In this document: piece by piece, positions 1 to 10,321 of the stretch
Layout: each line of letters starts with the position of its first letter
Numbering within the stretch: position 1 is the first letter of the stretch
DNA from: Pseudomonadota bacterium
Lineage (GTDB): Bacteria > Pseudomonadota > Gammaproteobacteria > Steroidobacterales > Steroidobacteraceae
Assembly: GCA_021849615.1 (NCBI GenBank)
Contig: JAJZSQ010000006.1
Location: 1-59,212, forward strand
Length of the DNA stretch: 59,212 bases
Direction: 5' to 3'
The notes under the pieces: generated by a model
What the model saw: only the letters and a program-made list of their open reading frames with translations
Database searches by the model: none
What the model was told of the DNA's origin: nothing
Made by a program: the position numbers and the translations under genes

Positions 1-716
1 AACAGGCGAAAGTCGCCGAACTCGGTAGCGACCGGCTGCTCGGACAGGCGCACCACGGAGCGCTCATTGCGCAGCCGGTAGCGGATCAGGTCCGCGATGG
101 TGCCAATCTTCAAGCCGTGCGTCGCAGCGAAGGCATGCAGCTGCTCGCGCCGTGCCATCGAGCCGTCCTCATTCATCAACTCGGAAATCACCCCGACCGG
201 CTGCAGGCCGGCGAGGCGGCACAGATCCACGGCTGCCTCGGTGTGCCCGGTGCGCACAAGTACCCCACCGCGTCGCGCGCGCAGCGGGAAAATGTGGCCG
301 GGACGGGCGAAATCGGCGGCCCGCGCCTCGGCGCGGGCCAGCGCACGGATCGTGACCGCACGGTCGCCGGAGGACACTCCGGTCGTGGTGCCCTCGACGG
401 CGTCCACCGAGACGGTGAACGCGGTGCGATGCGCCTCGCTGTTGTGGATGACCATCTGCGGCAGCTCCAGCCGCTCGAGCCAGTCCTCCTCCATGGGCAC
501 GCAGAGGATCCCACTGGTGTGGCGGATCATGAACGCGACTGCCTCGGGCGTCGCGCACTCAGCTGCCATGATCAGGTCGCCCTCGTTCTCGCGATCCTCG
601 TCGTCCATGATGATGACCATGCGCCCGGCACGCAGGTCGGCGAGGATTTCCTCGACGCTGTTCAATTTGACGCCAGACGGCGGGGCCTTGCCGGAGAGGG
701 GGAGGACTTTGGACAT
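1..716 (-). CDS. ribB: RibB / RibBA: 3,4-dihydroxy-2-butanone-4-phosphate synthase (3' end outside window)
   Basis: Makes 3,4-dihydroxy-2-butanone 4-phosphate from ribulose 5-phosphate, the four-carbon precursor of riboflavin. Reading leftwards from the ATG at 716, about 238 codons are present before the window edge. The family motifs are visible: the acidic DDEDRENEGDL stretch near residue 38, then HTSGILCVPM and the RPGHIFPLRARRGGVL segment. The reading frame continues beyond the length of a stand-alone RibB (about 217 residues) with an ERSVVRL...FGDF linker like the one that leads into the GTP cyclohydrolase II-like half of RibBA, so a fused RibBA is likely. It is the last visible gene of the glyA-nrdR-ribD-ribE-tlpA-rib series. 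No FMN riboswitch is seen in the short gap upstream. Confidence 0.93.
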   Translation of the reverse strand, partial: MSKVLPLSGKAPPSGVKLNSVEEILADLRAGRMVIIMDDEDRENEGDLIMAAECATPEAVAFMIRHTSGILCVPMEEDWLERLELPQMVIHNSEAHRTAFTVSVDAVEGTTTGVSSGDRAVTIRALARAEARAADFARPGHIFPLRARRGGVLVRTGHTEAAVDLCRLAGLQPVGVISELMNEDGSMARREQLHAFAATHGLKIGTIADLIRYRLRNERSVVRLSEQPVATEFGDFRL

Positions 717-782
717 CGCGCGGGGCCTGGTGCGTTGGGCCCACTAGTATACCGTGCGGCCCGCCTCCCCCGGCGCGGGACG

Positions 783-1310
783 CTAGCGCCGAGGCCGCTG
801 CGCCGCCGCGAGCAGGGGCCGCACGGCGTCCCGCAGCTGGCGGGCGGTGACGCCCGTCAGCCCGCCGAGCAGCCGCGCCCGGATGACCCCGTGGGTATCG
901 ATGACATAGGTCATCGGCACCGCCAGCGGCTCGCCGAATCCATCCACCCGGGCCGTGCGGGCGAGGGCCGCCGGATAGGTGAATCCGCTGAGTGCCCGCT
1001 CGACGCTCACGCGGCTCGCCGCCCGATCGATGCTCAGGGCGATCAGCGTCACGCCGCGCCGGCGGAAGCGCCCGTAGAACGACTGCAGCACGGGCATCTC
1101 CGCATGGCACGGCGAGCACCAAGTGGCCCAGAAGCTCACCAACACCACCCGGCCGCGCTCCCGGGCCAGGTCGAACGTCCGGCCGTTGAACTCGCGCACG
1201 ATCAGCGCGGGAGCGCGTTCCCCGATGCGCGGGACGGCCGCGCTGGCCGCAGCAACCGACAGCGTGAGCGCGGCAGCAAAAAGGCGCAGCCGGCGCTGCG
1301 CGCGGCACAT
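783..1310 (-). CDS. TlpA-like thiol-disulfide oxidoreductase (exported thioredoxin fold)
   Basis: A 175-residue protein with an N-terminal signal peptide (basic MCRAQRRLR followed by an alanine-rich hydrophobic stretch to about residue 25) and a thioredoxin/AhpC-TSA fold. The redox motif WCSPC lies at residues 64-68, and a conserved cis-proline region (AVPMTYVID) follows near residue 130. The protein is expected in the periplasm or membrane-tethered, reducing or exchanging disulfides, for example in cytochrome c maturation. Its ATG overlaps the ribE stop codon by one base (TGATG), so it is translationally coupled into the riboflavin genes. Its substrate cannot be inferred from the sequence. 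Confidence 0.88.
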   Translation of the reverse strand: MCRAQRRLRLFAAALTLSVAAASAAVPRIGERAPALIVREFNGRTFDLARERGRVVLVSFWATWCSPCHAEMPVLQSFYGRFRRRGVTLIALSIDRAASRVSVERALSGFTYPAALARTARVDGFGEPLAVPMTYVIDTHGVIRARLLGGLTGVTARQLRDAVRPLLAAAQRPRR

Positions 1311-1918
1311 CAGGTCCCGTCCCGGCCCGTGGCGAGCAACCGCTCCACGTAGCGCGCGATCAGGTCGATTTCGATATTCACGAAGTCGTTGGCCTGAAGC
1401 CTGCCGAGCGTGGTGACCTCGCGGGTGTGCGGAATCAAGTTCACGCGGAACGTGGCGTCACGCACGAGGTTGACCGTGAGGCTCACACCATCTACGGCGA
1501 CCGAACCTTTGCGCGCAACGTACCGTGCGAGTTCGTCCTCGGCCAGCGCAATGTCCATCCGCCAGGAGCGGGCTTCCTCGGCGATCTCCACCACCTGCCC
1601 CAGACCATCGACGTGGCCGCTCAGCAGGTGCCCGCCGAGCGCGTCGCCGGCCTTCAAGGCAGGCTCCAGGTTCACGTGTGCGCCGAGGGCCAATTGGCCG
1701 AGCGTGGTCAGCCGCAGCGTCTCGCGCGACACATCGGCGCGGAACGTCTCGTCTTGCAGTTCCACCACGGTCAGACAGCAGCCCTGCACGCAGATGCTGT
1801 CCCCGATGCGCAACGCCGCCGGATCGATTCGACCGAACGTGAATCCCATGCGATGGTCGCCGTCGCGCCTCTCGCGCTCGACCATGCGCCCGACTTCCTG
1901 CACGATTCCAGTGAACAC
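1310..1918 (-). CDS. ribE: Riboflavin synthase, alpha subunit
   Basis: Dismutates two 6,7-dimethyl-8-ribityllumazines into riboflavin. The start is a GTG at 1918, chosen because it gives the invariant N-terminus (M/V)FTGIVQEVG and sits one base after the ribD stop; in-frame codons upstream belong to the overlapping ribD region. The two internally homologous lumazine-binding halves are visible: residues 1 to about 95 with GDSICVQGCCLTV, and about 98-200 with GSVAVDGVSLTV. The length of 202 residues is normal for the family. The gene is called ribC or ribE depending on the organism. Confidence 0.95.
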   Translation of the reverse strand: MFTGIVQEVGRMVERERRDGDHRMGFTFGRIDPAALRIGDSICVQGCCLTVVELQDETFRADVSRETLRLTTLGQLALGAHVNLEPALKAGDALGGHLLSGHVDGLGQVVEIAEEARSWRMDIALAEDELARYVARKGSVAVDGVSLTVNLVRDATFRVNLIPHTREVTTLGRLQANDFVNIEIDLIARYVERLLATGRDGT

Positions 1919-1919
1919 T

Positions 1920-3074
1920 TCAGGGGTCCTCTTGGGATGGCGGCCGGGGGCGCAGACGCAACCGCAGGTCCGCGCCGATCGGCTCGCTCGCGATGATGTC
2001 AAACCACGCCGAGTCCTGCAGCCGCTCGAGCGCCGGGAGGTGCACGAGCGGCCGGCCCTGCGGCCCGAGCAAACGCGGCGCCACGTACAGGATCAGTTCG
2101 TCTGCCCAGCCGTCCGCCAGCAGAGCGCCGGCCAGCGTCGGCCCTGCTTCGACCCATAGCTCATTGATTTCACGGCGCCCCAGATCCTCGAGCACGGCCT
2201 GGAGCGGAATGCGTCCCCCCGCTGCGGCCGGCAAGGTTACGACGGTGGCATGTGCCTCGAGGGCGGCGCGGCGGTGAGCGAAGGCCTGTGCCTCGGCCGG
2301 CGGCTGAACCCGCCCGGCCACCAGCACGGGCCCGGGGATCGAGAACAGCCGGGCCGCGGGCGGCGTGCGCAGCTGCGAATCGAGTACGACCCGCAGCTGC
2401 GGGGGACGGGCTCCGCCCGGCGGATCCGGCAGACGGACGTCGAGGCGCGGGTCATCGGCGAGCACGGTACCGATGCCGGTGAGCACCGCGCCGCTGCGGG
2501 CCCGCCAGTGCTGCACGTCCTGGCGTGCATCCGGCCCGGTGATCCAGTGACTCTCTCCGTTGGCGAGCGCCGTGCGGCCATCGAGGCTCATGGCGAGCTT
2601 CACCCGGACCCAGGGTCGCCCGGACCGCATCCGCTTGAAAAAGCCGACGTTGAGCTCGGCCGCCTCGGCCTCGAGCAGACCAGACTCCACCCGCACACCG
2701 CCCTCAGTCAGTCGGCGTGCACCGCCGCCGTTGACCCGGGGGTTCGGGTCCCCGAGTGCGAAGACGACGCGCCGGATGCCCGCAGCGAGGAGCGCCTGCG
2801 CGCAGGGCGGCGTGCGTCCATGATGGCTGCACGGTTCGAGCGTGACGTACGCGGTGGCGCCGGCGGCGGCCGTGCCGGCCGCGCGCAACGCGTGAACCTC
2901 AGCATGGGGCTCCCCGGCGCGCACATGCCAGCCCTCGGCGACGATCCGCTCGCCTCGGGCGATGACGCAGCCGACCCGCGGGTTCGGGTGCGCCGTCTGC
3001 AGACCGAGCGCCGCAAGCTCGAGCGCACGCGCCATCGCACTGCGGTCGAATGCGGAAAACGGCGCCTCGCTCAT
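1920..3074 (-). CDS. ribD: RibD: bifunctional riboflavin deaminase/reductase
   Basis: Carries out the second and third steps of riboflavin synthesis from GTP. The N-terminal cytidine-deaminase-like half has the zinc-binding signature HAEVHAL (from residue 57) and [11 protein letters not shown] near residue 85. The C-terminal reductase half begins at about residue 155 with [17 protein letters not shown] and includes [15 protein letters not shown] and [11 protein letters not shown]. At 384 residues it is a full-length bifunctional enzyme. The ATG overlaps the end of nrdR by four bases (ATGA). Confidence 0.96.
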   Translation of the reverse strand: MSEAPFSAFDRSAMARALELAALGLQTAHPNPRVGCVIARGERIVAEGWHVRAGEPHAEVHALRAAGTAAAGATAYVTLEPCSHHGRTPPCAQALLAAGIRRVVFALGDPNPRVNGGGARRLTEGGVRVESGLLEAEAAELNVGFFKRMRSGRPWVRVKLAMSLDGRTALANGESHWITGPDARQDVQHWRARSGAVLTGIGTVLADDPRLDVRLPDPPGGARPPQLRVVLDSQLRTPPAARLFSIPGPVLVAGRVQPPAEAQAFAHRRAALEAHATVVTLPAAAGGRIPLQAVLEDLGRREINELWVEAGPTLAGALLADGWADELILYVAPRLLGPQGRPLVHLPALERLQDSAWFDIIASEPIGADLRLRLRPRPPSQEDP

Positions 3075-3646
3075 GCGTCCTCGCCGCTCTTTTCCGTCTC
3101 ATCGGGCTCCGGCGGCAGCAGCGAGAGCTGTTCGCGCCGCGGCATCTGTGCGGGTGGCGCGGCGCGCTTGCGTGCACGCGGAGCTGGCGCCGGGCGCGCA
3201 TCGCGCAGCTTGCGGATTTCTTCGTGAAATGCCTCGACGTCCTCGAAGTGCCGATACACCGACGCGAAGCGCACGTAGGCAACCTCATCGAGCTGGCGCA
3301 GCTCCTCCATGACCAGCTCGCCGATCGCGCCGGCGGGGATTTCCCGCTCCCCCTGCGTGCGCACCTTGTGGGTGACGTGACTCACCGCGGCATCGATCGC
3401 CGCACGTGCCACGGGCCGCTTCTCGAGCGCCTTTTCCATGCCCGCGCGCAGCTTGGCCTCATCGAACGGCTCGCGCCGCCGGTCGCCCTTGACGACCATC
3501 GGCATGACCAGTTCGGCGGTCTCGAAGGTCGTGAACCGCTCCCCGCAGGCCAGACACTCGCGCCGACGGCGAATCTGCGCCCCGTCGCTCGCGAGCCGCG
3601 AATCGGTGACCTTGGTCTCGACGTGACCGCAGAACGGACAATGCAT
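3071..3646 (-). CDS. nrdR: NrdR: zinc-ribbon/ATP-cone repressor of ribonucleotide reductase genes
   Basis: Represses nrd operons by sensing ATP/dATP. The N-terminus begins [17 protein letters not shown], with the second zinc pair in CLACGERF (cysteines 3, 6, 31 and 34 region). The ATP-cone follows with [16 protein letters not shown] and a [13 protein letters not shown] tail. The protein has 191 residues against roughly 150 in E. coli; the additional C-terminus after about residue 148 is rich in Ala, Pro and Arg and looks disordered. The position between glyA and ribD matches the common nrdR-ribD linkage in gammaproteobacteria. Confidence 0.96.
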   Translation of the reverse strand: MHCPFCGHVETKVTDSRLASDGAQIRRRRECLACGERFTTFETAELVMPMVVKGDRRREPFDEAKLRAGMEKALEKRPVARAAIDAAVSHVTHKVRTQGEREIPAGAIGELVMEELRQLDEVAYVRFASVYRHFEDVEAFHEEIRKLRDARPAPAPRARKRAAPPAQMPRREQLSLLPPEPDETEKSGEDA

Positions 3647-3654
3647 GGAGGCCT

Positions 3655-3666
3655 ACCGCCGGCGGT
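3655..3666. repeat. 12-bp perfect palindrome between glyA and nrdR
   Basis: ACCGCCGGCGGT reads identically on both strands in the 31-base glyA-nrdR gap, directly upstream of the nrdR start. It could be a small RNA hairpin or a protein site. In DNA this GC-rich, chance is also plausible. Confidence 0.35.
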
Positions 3667-3677
3667 CCGAACCGGCC

Positions 3678-4937
3678 TCAGAGCGCGCCGTACACCGGGA
3701 AGCGACCGCAGAGTTCGAGCACCTGCGAGCGCACGCGCTCGATCACCGCCGTGTCGCCCGCCGCATCGAGCACGTCGGCGACCAGGTCGGCGACCCGTTC
3801 GACCTCGGCTTGCTTGAAGCCCCGGGTCGTGGCTGCCGGGGTGCCGAGGCGCAGGCCGCTGCTCACCGAGGGCGGACGCGGGTCGTTGGGCACCGCGTTT
3901 TTGTTCACTGTGATGTTGGATTTACCGAGCGCAGCATCGGCATCCTTACCGGTGATCTCCCGGCCGATCAGGCTGAGCAGGAACAGATGATTGTCGGTGC
4001 CGCCGGAGACGATGTCGTAACCGCGCTCGACGAGCCGTGCCGCCATGGCGCGGGAGTTGGCCAGCACCTGGCGCTGATAGTCGACGAACTGCGGCTGCAG
4101 TGCCTCGAGAAACGCGACCGCCTTGGCCGCGATGACGTGCATCAGTGGCCCCCCCTGGGTGCCCGGGAACACCAGCGAGTTGAGCTTCTTCTCGATTTCC
4201 TCGTTGGCACGCGCGAGGATCAGACCGCCGCGCGGCCCGCGCAGCGTCTTGTGGGTCGTGGTCGTGACGACATCGGCATGCGGCACGGGACTCGGATACA
4301 CCCCGGCGGCCACCAGGCCCGCCACGTGCGCCATGTCCACCACCAGATAGGCGCCGACGTCCTTGGCGATCTCGGCAAATCGCGCCCAGTCGACCACGCG
4401 TGAATAGGCGGAGAAGCCCGCGATGATCATCTTCGGGCGATGCTCGGCGGCGAGCCGCGCGACCTGTTCGTAGTCAATCTCGCCCGTCTCGGGACGAATC
4501 CCGTACTGCGCGGCGCGGAAGAACTTCCCGGAGAAGTTCACGCGCGCCCCATGGGTGAGGTGTCCGCCGTGGTCCAGGCTCATGCCGAGAATCGGGTCCC
4601 CCGGCTGAATCAGCGCGAAATAGGCCGCGGCATTGGCCTGCGAGCCGGAGTGCGGCTGCACGTTGGCATAGGCGGCGCCGAAGAGCTTCTTGGCCCGCTC
4701 GATGGCCAGCCGCTCGGCGATGTCGACGTATTCGCAGCCGCCGTAATAGCGCTTGCCCGGATAGCCCTCGGCGTACTTATTGGTGAGCACCGAGCCCTGG
4801 GCCTCGAGCACGCGCGGGCTGGCGTAATTCTCCGAGGCGATCAGCTCGATGTGATCTTCCTGCCGGCGCCGCTCGCCATCGAGAGCCTGGGCCAGCTCGG
4901 GGTCAAAACTGCGAATATCCTGGGATGTGTCGAACAT
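3678..4937 (-). CDS. glyA: Serine hydroxymethyltransferase
   Basis: PLP enzyme that interconverts serine and glycine and charges tetrahydrofolate with a one-carbon unit. The 419 residues match the family length. Visible hallmarks are [20 protein letters not shown] near the N-terminus, [14 protein letters not shown], and the PLP-lysine segment [14 protein letters not shown] near residue 230. It is first in the minus-strand block, about 62 bases downstream of a candidate -10 element, with nrdR 31 bases further on. Confidence 0.97.
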   Translation of the reverse strand: MFDTSQDIRSFDPELAQALDGERRRQEDHIELIASENYASPRVLEAQGSVLTNKYAEGYPGKRYYGGCEYVDIAERLAIERAKKLFGAAYANVQPHSGSQANAAAYFALIQPGDPILGMSLDHGGHLTHGARVNFSGKFFRAAQYGIRPETGEIDYEQVARLAAEHRPKMIIAGFSAYSRVVDWARFAEIAKDVGAYLVVDMAHVAGLVAAGVYPSPVPHADVVTTTTHKTLRGPRGGLILARANEEIEKKLNSLVFPGTQGGPLMHVIAAKAVAFLEALQPQFVDYQRQVLANSRAMAARLVERGYDIVSGGTDNHLFLLSLIGREITGKDADAALGKSNITVNKNAVPNDPRPPSVSSGLRLGTPAATTRGFKQAEVERVADLVADVLDAAGDTAVIERVRSQVLELCGRFPVYGAL

Positions 4938-4980
4938 GCGAAGCCTCTGATGCTGGGCGCGAATCGTCTGCGCTGGGGAC

Positions 4981-4998
4981 CCTGCCGGGCGCGGCAGG
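4981..4998 (-). promoter_or_regulatory. 7-bp hairpin in the glyA 5' leader
   Basis: CCTGCCG and CGGCAGG form a perfect 7-bp inverted repeat around a GGCG loop. It lies between the candidate glyA -10 (5006-5011) and the start codon, so it would sit at the very 5' end of the transcript. It may be a stabilising 5' stem or an operator. The function is inference. Confidence 0.4.
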
Positions 4999-5005
4999 AG
5001 TGCGG

Positions 5006-5011
5006 ATTGTA
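5006..5011 (-). promoter_or_regulatory. glyA: Candidate sigma-70 -10 for glyA (TACAAT)
   Basis: The minus strand reads TACAAT about 70 bases upstream of the glyA start. No convincing -35 hexamer precedes it at 16-18 bases, so this is an AT-poor, weakly supported promoter call. Confidence 0.35.
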
Positions 5012-5102
5012 CCGGAGCGCCCGCGGCGCAGCAGAGGCCGCGCGGCGGGCGGACCGGCCAGCGCGCCCGAACGCCCTCTGCCCAAGCCCGGTCCGCTCGG
5101 GC

Positions 5103-5108
5103 GATAAT
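5103..5108 (+). promoter_or_regulatory. ettA: Candidate sigma-70 -10 for ettA (GATAAT)
   Basis: GATAAT, one base from the TATAAT consensus, lies 62 bases upstream of the ettA start in an otherwise GC-rich divergent intergenic region. No strong -35 is visible. Confidence 0.35.
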
Positions 5109-5170
5109 GGTGCATCACCCCGGGTGCAGCCGCTGCCCCCGGCCGCCCCCCAAGCCGCAGCAGAGATTGC

Positions 5171-6844
<1,674 letters not shown>

Positions 6845-6923
6845 CGTGCGAAAGCCAAGCCGTGCCTAGCAGCACAGTGCACAGCGGCGCACCCAGCGCC
6901 GCGCCGGGAGCCGGGAGGCACTA
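6845..6923. other. ettA-mprF gap, no gene
   Basis: A GC-rich gap of 79 bases. It holds only the strong GGGAGG ribosome site for mprF; no promoter is evident. Confidence 0.5.
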
Positions 6924-9464
6924 GTGGCCGCGACGCCGGTCGCACGCTCCGGCGAGCGCGCATCGCGCATGCTCGAGCTGATGCGCTGGATCGGTCCGCT
7001 CGCGGCGCTACTGGTGCTCGCCGCCGCCGGACTCGTGCTGCACCACGAGTTCGCGCGGCTGCGCCCGGCCGACATCCTGGCGCATCTGCGCAGCATTCCG
7101 CGCGCGCACGTGCTGGCAGCGCTTGCCCTCACCGCCGCCAGCTACTGCCTGATCAGCGGCTACGATGTGCTGGCGCTGCGCTACGTGCGCAAGCGCCTGC
7201 ATTACGGGCGCGTGTTGTTCACCGCATTCATCGCCGCGGTGTTTGGACACAATCTGGGCTTCTCGGCGCTCACCGGCGGCGCCGTGCGGCTGCGCCTGTA
7301 CGCCGCGAGCGCGCTCAGTGCGGTCGAGGTGGCCGCCATTACGGTCTTCTACAGCGTTTCGATCGCACTCGGCCTGACCTGCATCGCGGGACTCTCACTC
7401 ACCTTCGCTCCGAACTTCGCCGCCGCTGCGCTCGACGTTCCGGTCCGCTGGACCGAACTGGCCGGCGTGACGCTGCTGCTGGCCGTGTGCGCCTACCTGA
7501 TCTGGGCAGGCCTCTCGCAGCGCGCCCTCGAGATCCGCGGCTGGGCGCTGCGCGCGCCCGGATTCGGCCTCGGTGCCGGACAGACGCTGCTCAGCATGAT
7601 CGATCTGAGCGTCGAGGGTTCGGTCCTGTGGTGGCTGCTGCCGCCGAGCGCGCACATCGGCCTCGCGCCGTTCATGGGCAGCTACGTCATCGCCCTGTCG
7701 GCGGGCATCCTCAGTCACGTACCCGGCGGCATCGGAGTGTTCGAGACGGTGATGGTGCTCGCCCTGCGTGGGGCACCCGCTGCATCCGTACTCGGCGCGC
7801 TGCTCGCGTTCCGCGCGGTGTACTACCTCGCGCCGCTGCTGATCGGGGCGGCGCTGTTCGGCTGGCAGGAAATCCGCTCGCGCCGCGGTGAGCTGGCGCG
7901 GGCACGCGCCCATGCGGCGATCTATGTGACACCGCTCGCGCCGCAGATCGCCGGATCGCTGGTGTTTCTCGCCGGCGCACTGCTCGTGGTCGCCGCGCTC
8001 TGGCCGCCGCTCGCGGTACGCATCCCGCTCCTCGGGCGCATGCTGCCCGAGATGCTCCCGCGGCTCGCCGGGCTTGCCGCAAGCCTCGCCGGCGGCGCAC
8101 TGATGCTGCTGTCGCGCGCTCTGTTTCGACGCGTGCGTTCGGCGTACGCACTCGCCCAGCGGCTGCTGGTGTTCGCGATTGCGCTCTCGCCCGCTCAGGG
8201 TCTGTTCGTCGAACAGGCCCCTCTGCTGGCACTGGTGCTGCTGGCGCTGTGGCTCGGGCGCGACGCGTTCTATCGCCCGAGCGCAGTCATCGAGGAGCGG
8301 TTCACCCCGGCGTGGCTCTGGGCCGTCGGCGGCGTGCTGGTGCTGAGTGTATGGATCGGGTTGCTGACGCAGCACGGCGCGGCGCACGCCGCAGCGGCGG
8401 TACGACTCGCCGCGGTGCTGCCAGCGACGCTGCTCGCGGCGGGCTTCATCACCGTCAATCTGCTGCGGGCAACCCCGGTGGAGCCCGCAGAGGCGAGCAG
8501 CGCGGACCTCACTCGTGCACGACGGGTGATCGAGCGGAGTGCACAGAGCCTCGCCAATGCCGCCTTGAGCGGTGATAAGCGACTGCTGTTCGCCGAGACC
8601 GGCGCGGCATTGCTCGCCTACCAGGTCGCCGGGCGCAGCTGGATCGCGCTCGGGGACCCGGTCGGGGAGCGGGCCGGGGGCGAGGAGCTGCTGTGGCGAT
8701 TCTGTCAAATTGCCGACCGCCACGGTGGCCAGCCGGTGTTCTTCCAGGCCGGCAGCGCGTGGCTCGCAGCCTACGAAGACCTCGGCCTCGCCGCACTACC
8801 CATCGGCGCACAGGCTCGAGTGCGGCTCGAGCACCTCTCGCTCATCGGAGCGCAGCGCGCCGACCTGCGTCATGCCGTGCAATACGCACACCGTGCAGGC
8901 CTGTCCTTCGAGGCCTATGCGGCGCCCCCGCCCGCGCCGCTACTGACAGCGCTGCGCAGCGTCGCGCAGGCCTGGCTGGCGCGCCACGCGACGGGCGAGC
9001 GGCGCTTTTCGGTCGGCCACTTCTCGGCACACTACCTGGAACAATTTCCTTTGGCGGTGATCCGCCGCGGCACCGAGCCGCTCGCCTTCGCCAACCTCTG
9101 GCCGGCCGGCGACCGGGAGGAGATCGCCTTCGACCTGATCCGGGTGCTGCCCGAGGCGCCGATCGGCACCACGAGCTACCTGCTCATCGAGACGCTGTTG
9201 TGGGCGCGCGCGCAGGGCTATCGCTGGGCCAACCTCGGCCTGGTGCCACTCGCCGATCCGGAGGGCGCCGAACTCGCTCCGGCCTGGCAGCAGGCCGCGC
9301 GGCTGGTGTTCACCCACGGGGAGCACTTCGAGCGCCTGGAGCAGATGCGTCCGTATTTCGAGCGCTTCGAGCCGCAATGGGAGACGCGCTATCTGCTGGC
9401 GCGCAGCGACATCGCACTGCCGCGCGTAGTGCGCGACCTGGCTCGCCTGATCGGCGGCGGCTAG
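6924..9464 (+). CDS. mprF: MprF: phosphatidylglycerol lysyl/alanyltransferase and flippase
   Basis: Expected to transfer an amino acid from aminoacyl-tRNA to phosphatidylglycerol and flip the product, making the envelope less anionic and more resistant to cationic peptides and acid. The N-terminal part, to about residue 520, is highly hydrophobic with many membrane segments, including the SHVPGGIGVFETVMV motif of the flippase domain. The C-terminal GNAT-like synthase domain (DUF2156, from about residue 530) shows LLFAETGAALLAYQVAGRSWIALGDPVG, RRFSVGHFS and the MRPYFERFEPQWETRYL end motif. The GTG start at 6924 has GGGAGG five bases upstream. At 846 residues it is a typical full-length MprF. 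Lysyl versus alanyl specificity cannot be told. Confidence 0.93.
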   Translation: MAATPVARSGERASRMLELMRWIGPLAALLVLAAAGLVLHHEFARLRPADILAHLRSIPRAHVLAALALTAASYCLISGYDVLALRYVRKRLHYGRVLFTAFIAAVFGHNLGFSALTGGAVRLRLYAASALSAVEVAAITVFYSVSIALGLTCIAGLSLTFAPNFAAAALDVPVRWTELAGVTLLLAVCAYLIWAGLSQRALEIRGWALRAPGFGLGAGQTLLSMIDLSVEGSVLWWLLPPSAHIGLAPFMGSYVIALSAGILSHVPGGIGVFETVMVLALRGAPAASVLGALLAFRAVYYLAPLLIGAALFGWQEIRSRRGELARARAHAAIYVTPLAPQIAGSLVFLAGALLVVAALWPPLAVRIPLLGRMLPEMLPRLAGLAASLAGGALMLLSRALFRRVRSAYALAQRLLVFAIALSPAQGLFVEQAPLLALVLLALWLGRDAFYRPSAVIEERFTPAWLWAVGGVLVLSVWIGLLTQHGAAHAAAAVRLAAVLPATLLAAGFITVNLLRATPVEPAEASSADLTRARRVIERSAQSLANAALSGDKRLLFAETGAALLAYQVAGRSWIALGDPVGERAGGEELLWRFCQIADRHGGQPVFFQAGSAWLAAYEDLGLAALPIGAQARVRLEHLSLIGAQRADLRHAVQYAHRAGLSFEAYAAPPPAPLLTALRSVAQAWLARHATGERRFSVGHFSAHYLEQFPLAVIRRGTEPLAFANLWPAGDREEIAFDLIRVLPEAPIGTTSYLLIETLLWARAQGYRWANLGLVPLADPEGAELAPAWQQAARLVFTHGEHFERLEQMRPYFERFEPQWETRYLLARSDIALPRVVRDLARLIGGG

Positions 9465-9580
9465 GCGACCCGGACGCCGCACGCCAGGGGCCCGGCGCGG
9501 CCGGAGGGCAATCCCGCCGCAGTTCGGTTATCATCAAGGATCGGCTGTGGCTATCAGACCAAGAGCAGCGTAACGCCACC

Positions 9581-10291
9581 GTGCCCCACATCGACCCGGA
9601 AAACCGCCTGATCTGCGAGCAGGGCAAGCGCCTGGTGCTCACCTGCCCGCATTGCCAGGCCCTCGCGCACGTCAGCCCGGTCGCGGTCCCGCGCTTCGCG
9701 GAGCTGCAGTGCTACCGCCCGGCGCAGATCGGCGTGGTGTTCCGCTGCGACGCGTGCCTGGCGCCGATCTTTCTGCGCTTCAGCGCCCGTGCCTATGCCC
9801 CGACGCGCGTCGAGCTCGCTCCCCAGTTCGCCGAGGTGGAGCGCCCGCGCGAGCGCTTCGACTGCACCTACCTGCCGGAGGACGTCGAGTTGCTGTTCAA
9901 GGAGGCGCTGACGTGTTTCTCCGGGGGCGCCTACAACGCGTTCGCTTCGATGTGCCGGCGCACGGCCCAGGCCCTGTTCAGCGATCTCGGCGAGGCCGGC
10001 AAGCTCATACTGTTCGATGCGCTCAACGAAGTACGCGACATCGCCGCGCTCGCGCCGGAGACTTTCGCGAAGATCCGCAGCGTGCTGTTCGGCATCGCCT
10101 CTGACCCCCGGCCCGGGATCCCGCTGCTGCAGAGCCATGAGGCAGGCGTGCTGCTGGAGGTGATGAAGGATCTGCTCTACCAGACGTACGTGCGTCGGGG
10201 GCGGCTCCAGCAGGCGATGCGGGTGCGCCGATTCTTCGACGAGGAAGCGCGCAACCCGCCCCGGGTCAGCTCGCTGCCGAACGCCGGCTGA
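9581..10291 (+). CDS. Zinc-ribbon protein with a helical C-terminal domain (possibly DUF4145-like)
   Basis: A 236-residue soluble protein of unknown function. Two CxxC pairs (C22/C25 in LTCPHCQA and C56/C59 in FRCDACLA) make a likely zinc ribbon. The C-terminal half, from about residue 95, is helical, with LLFKEALTCFSGGAYNAFASMCRRTAQALF. This resembles the DUF4145 pattern of a helix bearing clustered basic residues; the family assignment is tentative. The GTG at 9581 was chosen because it precedes the first plausibly structured residues (PHIDPENRLI). The ribosome site is weak, and a start 40-50 bases upstream cannot be excluded. It is followed 30 bases later by the PilZ-like gene, so the two may be cotranscribed. 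Confidence 0.75.
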   Translation: MPHIDPENRLICEQGKRLVLTCPHCQALAHVSPVAVPRFAELQCYRPAQIGVVFRCDACLAPIFLRFSARAYAPTRVELAPQFAEVERPRERFDCTYLPEDVELLFKEALTCFSGGAYNAFASMCRRTAQALFSDLGEAGKLILFDALNEVRDIAALAPETFAKIRSVLFGIASDPRPGIPLLQSHEAGVLLEVMKDLLYQTYVRRGRLQQAMRVRRFFDEEARNPPRVSSLPNAG

Positions 10292-10321
10292 GCGGCACGC
10301 GGTCGGGACCGCCGCCAGATC

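Noticed and set aside
717-782. FMN riboswitch in front of ribB
   Set aside because: The gap of 66 bases is too short, and the conserved RFN elements are not present; the gene is reached by read-through from ribD/ribE.
3249-3256. GCCGATAC as a FliA -10 within nrdR
   Set aside because: No matching -35 at the required distance and no plus-strand gene follows.
7395-8723. About 440-codon minus-strand open frame inside mprF
   Set aside because: Antisense shadow without motifs; mprF is continuous and intact.
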